Shown here: piece by piece, positions 38,121 through 47,410 of the stretch
Numbering within the stretch: the first letter of the stretch is position 1
Layout: every line of letters starts with the position of its first letter
Assembly (NCBI RefSeq): GCF_009846755.1
Contig: NZ_AQOR01000010.1
Location: forward strand, 50,551-114,550
Direction: 5' to 3'
Length of the DNA: 64,000 bases
Source of the DNA: Alcanivorax sp. S71-1-4
GTDB taxonomy: Bacteria > Pseudomonadota > Gammaproteobacteria > Pseudomonadales > Alcanivoracaceae
The notes under the pieces: generated by a model
Database searches by the model: none
Told to the model about the DNA's origin: nothing
What the model saw: the letters and a program-made list of their open reading frames with translations, nothing else
Program-made: the position numbers and the translations under genes

Positions 38121-38794
38121 GCCGCCGCGACCGGTGCGGCATTCCGCTTTTGCAGGGCCCGCAGCACAATGCGGCACTGGTTTTCCCCATATTCAAGAAT
38201 ATCTGCCGAGGCCGCCTCGGCCTGTCTTGCCACCACATTGACCAGCAGGCGCTGGAAAATGCGCAGTGACACATCGAATTCCGACGTTTCCTCGATCAAC
38301 GCAATATAGGAATAGCGCTGGAGCAGCGGGATCAGGTCGCTGATCGACCGCGCCATATAGGTATTGCGGGCAAACACCAGCATGTGCGGCAGAAACCGGA
38401 ACACCATCTGGTGAGCGCCGGCGATGTCGCCGGCCTGATGCAACTGCTCCAGTTGCGGCAGCATTCTGGCCAGTTCGTCCAGTTCCCCGGGCTGCCAGAC
38501 CTTTGCCGCCCGGCCGGCGAGTTCAGACAGCATCAGGAACAGGAAGTCATACAACTCCTGCACCTGGGCTTCCGTCACCTCACACACGCGTGCGCCCCGG
38601 CGTGGCTGAATCTCGATCAAGTGCCGGGCCTCCAGCAGCCTGAAAGCCTCCCGAAGTGAGTTGGTGCTCACATCAAGTTGCTTGGCCAGTTCATTCTCAT
38701 GCAGGCGGGCACCCGGCGGCAGCGTGCCGTGGATGATCTGCCCGGCGAGGTGATCGGCAATCTGGTCGCTGAGGGCGACGGCTTTCAGGGGCAT
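38114..38794 (-). CDS. GntR-family (FadR/FCD type) regulator of alkB
   Basis: The 226-residue protein has an N-terminal winged helix (HENELAKQLDVSTNSLREAFRLLEARHLIEIQPRRGARV) and an all-helical C-terminal FCD effector domain, with conserved metal-ligand-type residues in HQMVFRFLPHMLVFARN. It is divergent from alkB across 162 bp. A GntR gene in this place is known beside alkB2 of Alcanivorax borkumensis, so it probably controls alkB in response to an alkane or fatty-acid-derived ligand; the direction of control is inference. Confidence 0.88.
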   Translation of the reverse strand: MPLKAVALSDQIADHLAGQIIHGTLPPGARLHENELAKQLDVSTNSLREAFRLLEARHLIEIQPRRGARVCEVTEAQVQELYDFLFLMLSELAGRAAKVWQPGELDELARMLPQLEQLHQAGDIAGAHQMVFRFLPHMLVFARNTYMARSISDLIPLLQRYSYIALIEETSEFDVSLRIFQRLLVNVVARQAEAASADILEYGENQCRIVLRALQKRNAAPVAAAQ

Positions 38795-38857
38795 GAATCA
38801 GGACTCCGTGTCAGAGCGGGCAGTATACACAACAGACCGTGACAGACAGAATACATG

Positions 38858-38890
38858 AATTGTTTGACACTTCAATTAGTCAGGTATAGC
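38858..38890 (+). promoter_or_regulatory. alkB promoter with possible operator
   Basis: A perfect -35 TTGACA at 38864-38869 is followed after 15 bp by TATAGC at 38885-38890. The -35 lies inside an inverted repeat AATTG-N10-CAATT (38858-38877), a candidate site for the divergent GntR protein. The short spacer suggests an activator-dependent or weak promoter. Confidence 0.5.
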
Positions 38891-38956
38891 CTCCCACCTT
38901 GACAGTACCCAATGACAAGGACAAATCAGGCCGCCAGGCCGGATGGGAGAAACATC

Positions 38957-40105
38957 ATGTTTGAACGTTCCGATGCCCAACGGATGCTGACCATCAAGAA
39001 ATGGAGCTACCCGCTGTTCTGGGCCATCATGTTGCCGCTGCTGCCGTTGACTGCCCTGATCGGCCGCGAGGCCGGCACCCAGGATTACTGGGCGTGGGGC
39101 CTGTACTTCGTGGTCTTCGGCATCATTCCGATCCTCGACTACATCATCGGCAAGGACCCGTCCAACCCGGACGAGATCACCGAAGTGCCCTCGCTGAATG
39201 AAGAGCGCATCTATCGCATCTTTACCCTGCTGATGGTGCCGATCTGGTTCGGCGCCCTGTTCTGGGCCGGCTGGGTGTTCGTGAACAACGACTATTCCTG
39301 GTTCGGCATGCTGGGCTGGATCGTGTCCATCGGCACCGTGGGCGGCATCATCGCCATCAACCTGGCACACGAGCTGATCCACAAGGATTCCCGTCTGGAA
39401 ACCTGGGCCGGCGGCCTGCTGCTCTCCTCGGTGACCTACGCCGGTTTCAAAGTCGAGCACGTACGTGGCCACCACGTGCATGTGTCCACCCCGGACGATG
39501 CGTCTTCCTCGCGGTACAACCAGAGCGTGTACCACTTCCTGCCGCGCGCCTTCGTGCGCAACTTCATCAATGCCTGGCGGCTGGAAAAGCAGTACCTCGA
39601 GCGCAAGGGCAAAAAGAACATCAGCATCCATAACGAACTGATCTGGTGGTACGGCATTTCCGCCGCCCTGGCCGTTGTCTTTGGCCTGCTGTTCGGCTGG
39701 ATGGGCGTGGTGTTCTTCCTCGGCCAGAGTTTCTTCGCCGCCTTCGCCCTGGAAGTGATCAACTACATCGAGCACTACGGCCTGCACCGTCGCGAACTGG
39801 ACAACGGCAAGTATGAGCGCGTGACGCCGGCCCACAGTTGGAACTCCAACTACCTGCTGACCAACATTGCGCTGTTCCAGCTGCAGCGCCACAGCGACCA
39901 CCACGCCTACGCGAAGCGTCGTTACCAGGTGCTGCGTCACTACGAAGAAAGCCCGCAACTGCCGGGCGGCTACGCGGCCATGTATGTGCTGGCGCTGGTG
40001 CCGCCACTGTGGAAGAAAGTGATGAACCCGCGGGTGGAAGCGTACTACCAGGGTGAGATGGACCAACTGTTCCGCGCCGGCAAGCGCGTTAACAACATTG
40101 CCTGA
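38957..40105 (+). CDS. alkB: Alkane 1-monooxygenase
   Basis: The 382-residue integral-membrane di-iron enzyme hydroxylates the terminal carbon of n-alkanes, using electrons from rubredoxin. Its His boxes are intact: HELIHKD (138), EHVRGHHVH (167-175) and LQRHSDHHAY (309-318), plus the AlkB-specific NYIEHYGL (269). About six membrane helices are visible. The ATG at 38957 follows GGGAGA. No rubredoxin or alcohol dehydrogenase gene is adjacent. A strong terminator follows, so alkB is transcribed alone. Confidence 0.97.
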   Translation: MFERSDAQRMLTIKKWSYPLFWAIMLPLLPLTALIGREAGTQDYWAWGLYFVVFGIIPILDYIIGKDPSNPDEITEVPSLNEERIYRIFTLLMVPIWFGALFWAGWVFVNNDYSWFGMLGWIVSIGTVGGIIAINLAHELIHKDSRLETWAGGLLLSSVTYAGFKVEHVRGHHVHVSTPDDASSSRYNQSVYHFLPRAFVRNFINAWRLEKQYLERKGKKNISIHNELIWWYGISAALAVVFGLLFGWMGVVFFLGQSFFAAFALEVINYIEHYGLHRRELDNGKYERVTPAHSWNSNYLLTNIALFQLQRHSDHHAYAKRRYQVLRHYEESPQLPGGYAAMYVLALVPPLWKKVMNPRVEAYYQGEMDQLFRAGKRVNNIA

Positions 40106-40152
40106 TACCGAGTGACCTTTCGCGCTGCCGGGATGGCGGCGCGTGTCCCTTG

Positions 40153-40191
40153 ACGGCCTTCAGACACTCCGCGTGTGAAGGCCGTTTTTTT
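40153..40191 (+). terminator. Intrinsic terminator of alkB
   Basis: A long stem ACGGCCTTCA...TGAAGGCCGT with one bulge is followed by seven T. It lies about 50 bp after the alkB stop. Confidence 0.9.
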
Positions 40192-40204
40192 GTATAAAGA
40201 GAAC

Positions 40205-40372
40205 GTAGGGTGGGTAGAGCCAAAGGCGAAACCCACCGGGACCATGCCTGTTATTCACTCCCGCAAAATCATCGAAACTACCCGGCTTGGGTGTCAGGTA
40301 GTTTCGATAATTCTGTGCGAGCAGTGTGCGGCATGGACGTGGTGGGTTTCGCATTCGCTCTACCCACCCTAC
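40205..40372. repeat. Nested inverted-repeat element (MITE-like) at the 3' end of trkH
   Basis: The outer arms of about 32 bp begin GTAGGGTGGGTAGAGC and GTAGGGTGGGTAGAGC on opposite strands and continue to GCGAAACCCACC, with only a few mismatches. Inside is a second perfect inverted repeat, ATCGAAACTACC at 40271-40282 and its complement at 40297-40308. The element is 168 bp long with no coding capacity. Its edge supplies the TAG stop codon of trkH. Confidence 0.8.
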
Positions 40373-41823
40373 TGTCGCCAGAACAGTGGCATAAACAACA
40401 CCAGCATCGTAAACACCTCGAGCCGGCCCAGCAGCATCGCAAAACACATCATCCACTTTGCAAAAGCGGTGATGTCGCCAAAGCCGCTGGCGACGCCGGC
40501 AATCCCCTGCCCCACATTGTTCAGTGACGCGGTCGTGGTTGCCAATGCGGTGCCCGGGTCCATGCCGGTCATGATAAAAATCAGGGTGAAAATCACGGCG
40601 AGCATGATGTAGACGCCAACAAACCCCCACACCGCTTGCAGCACGCGATCATCGGTAGAGCGGTTGCCGAAGCCGACGGCGAACACGCCGGAGGGATAAA
40701 TCAGCCGGCGCAGTTCGCGCAGGCTGTGGTGGAATACCAGTGCTGAACGGATCACTTTCATGCCGCCGCCGGTGGAACCGGCGCAGCCGCCGATAAAGCT
40801 GGTCAGCACCAGGAAATAGAGGACATACGTCGGCCAGGCTGCCATGTTCGTGCTGGTCAGGCCGGTACCGGTGCTGAACGACATCACCTGGAAGATGGCG
40901 TGGCGCAAGGTGGTGCCGGCATTGTGGTGATAGTGGTCGTAGACCCACAGGCCGACAGCGACCATGGTGATATAGATGGTCAGCAGACCGATAAAGAAAC
41001 GGAACTCGGGGTCGAGCACGTAGGCCCTCAACGACCGGCTGCGGAAAGCGGCGAAGTGCAGTGTGAAACTCATGGCGCCGATGAGGATGAACAGCGACGC
41101 GATCATGTCGATGGCCGGGCTGTCGAAGTACGCCATGCTGGCGTCGTGGGTGGAGAACCCGCCGGTGGAAATGGTGCTGAAACTGTGTGCCACGGCGTCG
41201 AACCAGTCCATGCCGGCGGCGCGGTACAACACGGCGCACAGGATGGTGAAGGCCACGTACAGAAACCACAGCGCTTTCGCGGTTTCGGCAATGCGCGGCG
41301 TCAGCTTGGCCTCTTTCATCGGGCCGGGGGTTTCGGCCTTGTAGAGCTGCATGCCGCCGACGCCGAGCATCGGCAGGATGGCGATAGCCAGTACGATGAT
41401 GCCCATGCCGCCGAGCCATTGCAGTTGCTGGCGATAGAACAGTAGTGATTTCGGCAATGCATCCAGGCCGCTGAGCACGGTCGCGCCGGTGGTGGTCAGC
41501 CCGGAAATGGATTCGAACACGGCGTCCGTGATGCTGATGTCCAGCGCCGGGTTGAACAGGAAGGGAATGCCGCCGATGACACCGAGCACGGTCCAGAACA
41601 GTGTCACCACCAGAAAGCCGTCGCGGGTCTGCAATTCGGCGCGGTGCCGCCATACGGGCAGCCACATGCCCAGGCCGAGCAGGAAGATCACCGCGAACGC
41701 GGCCAGGAACGCCATCTCGCTGCCGTCGTTGTACCAGTAGGCGATGGCCACCGGCGGCGCCATGGTGAAACTGAACACCATGAGCAGAATGCCGAGAATC
41801 TTGGTGATCAGTGCAAAGTGCAT
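40369..41823 (-). CDS. trkH: Trk potassium uptake channel TrkH
   Basis: The 484-residue membrane channel subunit takes up K+ together with TrkA. The four pore-loop repeats are recognisable, for example SGLTTTGATVLSGLD, STISTGGFSTHDAS and FSTGTGLTSTNMAAWP. The end LVLFMPLFWRQ is the usual TrkH terminus, so the protein is complete. However, the stop codon comes from the edge of the repeat element at 40205-40372. The gene is last in def-fmt-rsmB-trkA-trkH. Confidence 0.95.
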   Translation of the reverse strand: MHFALITKILGILLMVFSFTMAPPVAIAYWYNDGSEMAFLAAFAVIFLLGLGMWLPVWRHRAELQTRDGFLVVTLFWTVLGVIGGIPFLFNPALDISITDAVFESISGLTTTGATVLSGLDALPKSLLFYRQQLQWLGGMGIIVLAIAILPMLGVGGMQLYKAETPGPMKEAKLTPRIAETAKALWFLYVAFTILCAVLYRAAGMDWFDAVAHSFSTISTGGFSTHDASMAYFDSPAIDMIASLFILIGAMSFTLHFAAFRSRSLRAYVLDPEFRFFIGLLTIYITMVAVGLWVYDHYHHNAGTTLRHAIFQVMSFSTGTGLTSTNMAAWPTYVLYFLVLTSFIGGCAGSTGGGMKVIRSALVFHHSLRELRRLIYPSGVFAVGFGNRSTDDRVLQAVWGFVGVYIMLAVIFTLIFIMTGMDPGTALATTTASLNNVGQGIAGVASGFGDITAFAKWMMCFAMLLGRLEVFTMLVLFMPLFWRQ

Positions 41824-41845
41824 GGCCGCGGGCTCTGGGCGTTCA

Positions 41846-43219
41846 TCAGAAGAAGGTGAAGCCGACCTGGAACAGTTTTTCCACGTCAGCGATGCGGCGC
41901 CGGTCCATCAGGAACATGATCACGTGGTCATCCGGCTCGATCACCACATCGCCGTGGGCGATCAGCACTTTCTCGCCGCGCACAATGGCGCCGATGGTGG
42001 TGCCTTCAGGCAGGTCGATATCCTCGATCATGCGGCCCACCACTTTCGAGCTGCGTGAATCGCCGTGCGCGATCGCCTCGATCGCTTCGGCCGCGCCCCG
42101 GCGCAGGGAATGCACACTCACCACATCGCCGCGTCGCACGTGGGTGAGCAGGTTGCCGATGGTGGCCTGCTGGGGCGAGATGGCGATGTCGATGTCGTGG
42201 CCCTGCACCAGATCCACATAGGCAGGGTTGTTGATCAGCGTCATCACTTTGCGCGCACCGAGCCGCTTGGCGAGCATGGACGACATGATGTTGGCTTCAT
42301 CGTCGTTGGTCAGCGCGCAGAAAACGTCGGCGTTTTCGATATTGGCCTTGAGCAACTGGTCGCGGTCTGTGGCCAGCCCCTGCATCACCACCGTGCGGTG
42401 CAGGTTTTCCGCCAGCCAGGCGCAGCGTTGCGGAAACCGTTCGATCAGCTTGACGTTGTAACGGTGCTCCATGCCCTTGGCGAGCCGGAAACCGATATTG
42501 CCGCCACCGGCGATGACGATGCGCTTGTAGTTGTGTTCCAGCCGGCGCAGCTCGCTCATTACCGCGCGAATGTCGTTGCGCGCCGCAACGAAGAACACTT
42601 CGTCGTCGGCTTCGATAATGGTGGTGCCTTCCGGCTGGATGGCGCGGTTGCGGCGGAAGATGGCCGCCACGCGGGTGTCCACGTTGGGCATGTGCTGGCG
42701 CAGTTCGCGCAGCTCGTTGCCGACCAGCGGGCCGCCGTAATAGGCGCGTACCGCCACCAGCTGCACGCGGCCACCGGCGAAGTTCACCACCTGCAGGGCA
42801 CCGGGCAGGTCGATCAGCCGGCGGATGTAATCGGTCACCACCTGTTCGGGGCTGATGATCACATCAATCGGAATGGCTTCGTTGTTGAACAGCTTTTCCT
42901 TGTGCAGGTAGCTGGCGGCGCGGATCCGGGCGATCTTGGTCGGCGTGCGGAACAGCGTATAGGCCACCTGGCAGGCGACCATGTTGACCTCGTCACTGCT
43001 GGTGACGGCGATCAGCATGTCGGCATCCTGGGCGCCGGCCTGGCGCAAGATCGAGGGGTAGGAGCCGCGGCCTTCCACGGTGCGGATGTCGATGCGGTCG
43101 CTCAGTTCGCGCAACCGCTCGGCGTCGGTGTCGATGACGGTGATGTCGTTGCGTTCACCGGCGAGGTTTTCCGCCAGGGTGCCACCCACCTGACCGGCGC
43201 CGAGAATGATGATTTTCAT
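41846..43219 (-). CDS. trkA: Trk potassium transporter regulatory subunit TrkA
   Basis: The 457-residue cytoplasmic protein binds NAD(H) and gates TrkH. It has two RCK repeats, each beginning with a Rossmann fingerprint ([21 protein letters not shown] and [20 protein letters not shown]) and each followed by a TrkA-C domain. It lies 23 bp before trkH and 27 bp after rsmB on the same strand. Confidence 0.96.
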   Translation of the reverse strand: MKIIILGAGQVGGTLAENLAGERNDITVIDTDAERLRELSDRIDIRTVEGRGSYPSILRQAGAQDADMLIAVTSSDEVNMVACQVAYTLFRTPTKIARIRAASYLHKEKLFNNEAIPIDVIISPEQVVTDYIRRLIDLPGALQVVNFAGGRVQLVAVRAYYGGPLVGNELRELRQHMPNVDTRVAAIFRRNRAIQPEGTTIIEADDEVFFVAARNDIRAVMSELRRLEHNYKRIVIAGGGNIGFRLAKGMEHRYNVKLIERFPQRCAWLAENLHRTVVMQGLATDRDQLLKANIENADVFCALTNDDEANIMSSMLAKRLGARKVMTLINNPAYVDLVQGHDIDIAISPQQATIGNLLTHVRRGDVVSVHSLRRGAAEAIEAIAHGDSRSSKVVGRMIEDIDLPEGTTIGAIVRGEKVLIAHGDVVIEPDDHVIMFLMDRRRIADVEKLFQVGFTFF

Positions 43220-43246
43220 AGGTCGCCGCGTGCTCCGTGGAGCGGG

Positions 43247-44551
43247 TCAGTGCTTGCGCAGCCGCGCAATGTAGAAGCCATCGTGTTGGCCTGTCCCTGA
43301 CAGTAACTGGGCCCCGGCCGTGACCGGAACATCCCCCGTGTCGGGCGGTGTGTCATCCTGCGCGTCACCCTGGCGGGCCAGAAAGGCGCTGATCTGTGCG
43401 GCGTTTTCCTGGTCCAGCAGTGAACAGGTGGCGTATACCAGCAGGCCGCCCGGCCTGATCAGCGGCCATAATGCATCCAGCATGCGGGCCTGTAAACCGA
43501 CCAGCGCCGGCAGGTCGGCGGCGCGACGATGCCATTTCACATCCGGTTGCCGACGCAGGATACCGGTGGCGGAACAGGGGGCGTCGAGCAGGATGACGTC
43601 GAACGGGGTGCCGTCCCACCAGGGTGCCGGGTCGCTGGCGTCGCCCTGTTGCACGTCGGCGTGCAGGCCCAGGCGGGTCAGGTTCTCGCGCACCCGTTGC
43701 AGGCGGTGCGCATCGTTATCCAGGGCCAGCAATGACGCCTCGGGAAATCGCTCGGCCAGTTGCCCTGTCTTGCCGCCGGGCGCTGCGCAGGCATCCAGCA
43801 ACCGTCCCGTTGCAGGCGCGTCGATCAATTCCGCCGGCAATTGCGCGGATTCATCCTGGACGGAGAGCGTGCCCTGTTCAAAACCGGGCAGGCGCTGGAC
43901 CGGCACGGCGTGCGCCAGCGTAATGGCGAACGGGGCGCGTGGTCCGGGGCTGGCGGCAATGCCGGCGTTTGCCAGGCGTGCCAGGGCGGTGTCGCGATCC
44001 TGTTGCAGCCGGTTCACGCGCAGCGTCATCGGGGGCTCATTGAGGCTGGCCTCTGCCAGGGCGCTCGCGCGCTCACCCCAGTCCTGTTGCCACTGCTGCC
44101 AGAGCCAGTCCGGCAAGGAGCAACGGATCGGCACGGGTAGCGTGGCGCGCCAGGCCGCCAGGTCCAGCCGGCCCGCCTTGCGCAGCACGGCGTTGGCGAG
44201 GCCGGCGGCCCACGGGGCGTTCAGGGTGCGGCACAGGTCCGGGTAGGCGTTGACGATGGCGTGCGCAGCGCGTTCGGTAAACCACAGCTCGTACAGGCCG
44301 CACAGCAGGGCCAGCCGGACCGGGCGTGCGGAGGCTTTCAGCGGCTTCTGCAGTTGCTGGTCAAGCCAGTGTTCCAGCAGCCGGTAATGCCGGCAGACGC
44401 CGAAGCAGAGATCGGTGAGCAGGCCGCGATCAGCGGCTTCCAGCGGCTGGCGGTGGTGCGCAAGAGCCTCACGCAGGCTGCGGCCATGGCCATCGCCGGG
44501 GAGGACGTCCATCAGGGTGCGGACGGCGATCAGCCGTGGCTGGCCGCTCAT
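43247..44551 (-). CDS. rsmB: 16S rRNA m5C967 methyltransferase RsmB
   Basis: The 434-residue protein methylates C967 of 16S rRNA with SAM. It has an N-terminal NusB-like RNA-binding domain and a C-terminal Rossmann methyltransferase with LDACAAPGGKTGQLAE, the catalytic DAPCSATGILRRQPDVKW Cys, and ATCSLLDQEN carrying the second Cys. It overlaps the fmt stop by four bases (ATGA), the standard coupling in this operon. Confidence 0.95.
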   Translation of the reverse strand: MSGQPRLIAVRTLMDVLPGDGHGRSLREALAHHRQPLEAADRGLLTDLCFGVCRHYRLLEHWLDQQLQKPLKASARPVRLALLCGLYELWFTERAAHAIVNAYPDLCRTLNAPWAAGLANAVLRKAGRLDLAAWRATLPVPIRCSLPDWLWQQWQQDWGERASALAEASLNEPPMTLRVNRLQQDRDTALARLANAGIAASPGPRAPFAITLAHAVPVQRLPGFEQGTLSVQDESAQLPAELIDAPATGRLLDACAAPGGKTGQLAERFPEASLLALDNDAHRLQRVRENLTRLGLHADVQQGDASDPAPWWDGTPFDVILLDAPCSATGILRRQPDVKWHRRAADLPALVGLQARMLDALWPLIRPGGLLVYATCSLLDQENAAQISAFLARQGDAQDDTPPDTGDVPVTAGAQLLSGTGQHDGFYIARLRKH

Positions 44552-45497
44552 GACCGGGCTCCCTGGAAACCGTCAGCGAGTAATTGCCCGCTTACCAGCT
44601 GATCCGCGCGACCACTGAGCAGGTCGCGCACGGGCAATGGTTTCTTGCCGGGCAGTTGGGCCTGGAGAAGGCGCAGGCTGCCGTCGCCGCAGGCGACCTC
44701 GATGGCGTCCGGGCCAACCGCCAGGATCGTGCCCGGCGTGCCCTGGCCGGCGGCCGGCTCGCTGGCCCAGATGCGCAGCACCTGTTCGCCGAACGGCACC
44801 CAGGTCACCGGCCAGGGGTTGAAGGCGCGGATCCGGTCGTGCAGGGCGCGGGCCGGCTCGGACCAGTCGAGCCGGGCCTCGTCTTTGCTGAGTTTGTGCG
44901 CATAGGTGACGCCTTCTTCCGGCTGCGGCGCGGCGTTATCCAGCTGCGCGGGCAGATCTGCGAGCACGCTCACCAGCGCGTCGGCACCCAGGTCGGCAAT
45001 GCGCTGATACAGGCTGCCGCCGGTATCGTCCGGGCGGATCGGCGTGGCCCGTTTCAACAGCATTGGCCCGGTATCCAGGCCGGCCTCCATCTGCATGATG
45101 GTGACGCCGCTTTCGGCATCGCCTGCCGCGATGGCGCGGTGCACCGGCGCCGCGCCAGCAGTGAACCGTGCACGTTGATGCAGCCGTAGCGGGGAATATC
45201 CAGCACCGCCTGCGGAATGATCAGGCCGTAGGCGACCACCACCATGACGTCCGGCGCCCAGTCGCGCAGTTGCTGGCGGATGTCGTCGCCTTTCAGGTTT
45301 TCCGGTTGCAGGACAGTAAGCTGGTGCTCACTGGCCAGTGCTTTGACGTCGCTGGGTTGCAGTTTCTTGCCGCGTCCGGCCGGGCGGTCCGGCTGGGTCA
45401 GGACGCCGACAATCTCGTGCGGGGTGGCCAGCAGGGCGCGCAGGCTGATGGCGGCGAAATCCGGCGTACCGGCGAAGACAATGCGCAAGCTGGACAA
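44548..45497 (-). pseudogene. fmt: Methionyl-tRNA formyltransferase, frameshifted
   Basis: The enzyme formylates initiator Met-tRNA using 10-formyl-THF. The first part ([19 protein letters not shown] ... INVHGSLL) and the second part ([27 protein letters not shown] to the end) are both well conserved but in different frames. They switch at about 45145-45165. The expected SLLPRWRGAAPVH reads SLL then jumps; restoring 13 bp after CTGCTG would rejoin the frames exactly. The catalytic Asn and His of NVHGS are kept, as is the later Asp. Either the gene is broken or the base calls are wrong in this very GC-rich spot. Full family length otherwise. Confidence 0.85.
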
Positions 45498-45557
45498 GGT
45501 GAAACCTCTCGGGATGCGATGGGGCGGGCGCCGTCCCTGGCGCGAAACCGGCCAGGC

Positions 45558-46064
45558 TCAGGCCTGTTGCCGGTGCAGTTTTTCCATCTTCTTCTTGATG
45601 CGGTCGCGCTTCAGACGCGAGATATGGTCGACGAACAACTTGCCGTCCAGATGGTCGATCTCGTGTTGCAGGCACACGGCCAGCAAGCCGTCGCAGTCCA
45701 TCTCAAAGACATCGCCGTCACGATTCAGGGCCTTTACCCGCACCCGGTCCGGGCGCTCGACGGTTTCGTAGAAGCCGGGCACCGACAGGCAGCCTTCGTC
45801 GTAGGTCTTGGTGTCGCCGGTGAGCGGGGTGATCTCGGGATTGATGAACACCAGCGGCTGGTCACGTTCTTCGGACACGTCCAGCACCAGCAGGCGCTGG
45901 TGCACATTGACCTGGGTGGCGGCGAGGCCGATACCGGAGGCGTCGTACATGGTTTCAATCATGTCGTCGATCAGTTTGCGAAGCTCGTCATCCACCTTTT
46001 CCACCGGCTTTGCTACCGTGCGTAGCCGGGGATCCGGGAATTCGAGAATGTCCATTACTGCCAT
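45558..46064 (-). CDS. def: Peptide deformylase
   Basis: The 168-residue metallohydrolase removes the N-formyl group from nascent proteins. All three motifs are present: [17 protein letters not shown] and QHEIDHLDG with the metal-binding Cys and two His. The ATG at 46064 ([15 protein letters not shown]) matches the family start. If fmt is really broken, this enzyme would have little substrate, which makes its perfect conservation notable. Confidence 0.97.
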   Translation of the reverse strand: MAVMDILEFPDPRLRTVAKPVEKVDDELRKLIDDMIETMYDASGIGLAATQVNVHQRLLVLDVSEERDQPLVFINPEITPLTGDTKTYDEGCLSVPGFYETVERPDRVRVKALNRDGDVFEMDCDGLLAVCLQHEIDHLDGKLFVDHISRLKRDRIKKKMEKLHRQQA

Positions 46065-46113
46065 GGGCGTTCCAGCGTTGAAGTGCAAAGTTGTGACGGC
46101 ACTCGAAAGTCGG

Positions 46114-46143
46114 TTGCTAACTGCATGATCAGATTGCTAATAT
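46114..46143 (+). promoter_or_regulatory. Probable promoter of the LysM-dprA-tsaC-hemF-aroE genes
   Basis: TTGCTA and TAATAT are separated by 18 bp in the 216-bp gap between the divergent def and LysM genes. They lie about 140 bp before the LysM start codon. Confidence 0.45.
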
Positions 46144-46280
46144 CGGTCGAAAATCGTACAACGACTGTAGCACTATCGGGCTTGGCCGCCTTGGCGTCCA
46201 CCCCGGTATCTCACGCCAACACATTCGGGGGCCGACCGTCAGGTCGCAAGTGTGCCAATAATGATAAAAGGATTCCGGCA

Positions 46281-47348
46281 ATGATGAAATCGCTCCTGCG
46301 GACACTCACCGCTGGTGCCCTGCTGGCCGTGTCCGGGCTGACGGCGGCTGATGTCGCGCTGAAAAGCGACCACCCGGAAGTCTATTACGTGAAAGCCGGT
46401 GACACCCTCTGGGATATTTCCAGTGCTTTCCTGCACAACCCCTGGGAATGGCCGGAGCTGTGGCACGGCAACCAGCAGATCGACAACCCGCATCTGATCT
46501 ACCCCGGCGATGCCATCCGCCTGCGCTATGTGGACGGCCAGCCGCAACTGACCGTGGACCGCGCGGTGAAGATCCAGCCGGACAGCGACGGCGTGGTGCG
46601 GCTCTCGCCGCAGGCCCGCGAACTGCCGCTGGCCGCCGCCATCCCCGCCATTCCGCTGGGCAGCATTCAATCCTTCCTGAAAGAGGCGCTGGTGCTCAGC
46701 CGCGACGAGCTGGCGACCTCGCCGTATCTGGTGGGCGGGCAGGACCGGCGCGTGGTGTTCGGCCAGGGTGACGTGGTGTACGCCCGCGACCCGGCGGACC
46801 AGTGGGACGATCTGCTGCAGGATTACGGGTTTTACCGCGTCGGCACCCAGTACGTGGACCCGGACACCAAGGAAATTCTCGGCTATGAAGCCCTGCAGAT
46901 CGGTCGCGGCAGCGTGGCGGCCCACGATGGTGAAATGCTGACCCTGCGCGTGCAGCAGTCGAATCAGGACCTGCGCGCGGAAGACCGCGTGCTGAGCAGC
47001 CCGGAACGCCGCGTGCAATCGATGTTCTACCCGTCTGCGCCGGAGACCGAGGTGAACGCTTCCATCATCCGCCTGTTTGGTCGCCTCAGCAGCGTGGCGC
47101 GCAACGACGTGGTGGTGATCAGCCGCGGTGCCCGTGAGGGCCTGAAAGAAGGCAACGTGCTGGATGTGTACCAGCGTGGCGAGCGGGTGCGTGATCAGGT
47201 GCGCAACGAGATGATCCGCCTGCCGGACAGCAAATCCGGCACCCTGGTGCTGTTCCGGGTGTTCGAGAAAGTGTCCTACGGCCTGGTGATCGAATCCACC
47301 AAGCCGATCTACATGAACGATCTGGTGAAGAATCCCGGCGGTCTCTGA
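46281..47348 (+). CDS. LysM-domain secreted protein
   Basis: The 355-residue protein has a signal peptide (LLRTLTAGALLAVSGLTAAD) and one LysM peptidoglycan-binding domain at residues 36-85 (YYVKAGDTLWDISSAFLHNPWEWPELW). A long C-terminal region of beta-rich sequence follows, with no recognised enzyme motif. The same protein family lies between def and dprA in pseudomonads. It should be periplasmic and attached to murein; its role is unknown. Confidence 0.9.
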   Translation: MMKSLLRTLTAGALLAVSGLTAADVALKSDHPEVYYVKAGDTLWDISSAFLHNPWEWPELWHGNQQIDNPHLIYPGDAIRLRYVDGQPQLTVDRAVKIQPDSDGVVRLSPQARELPLAAAIPAIPLGSIQSFLKEALVLSRDELATSPYLVGGQDRRVVFGQGDVVYARDPADQWDDLLQDYGFYRVGTQYVDPDTKEILGYEALQIGRGSVAAHDGEMLTLRVQQSNQDLRAEDRVLSSPERRVQSMFYPSAPETEVNASIIRLFGRLSSVARNDVVVISRGAREGLKEGNVLDVYQRGERVRDQVRNEMIRLPDSKSGTLVLFRVFEKVSYGLVIESTKPIYMNDLVKNPGGL

Positions 47349-47410
47349 GCCGGCTCACCCCCGGCGGCGCAGGGACGCGTCGCCGTTCACTTACATGAAA
47401 AAGGTGCTCC

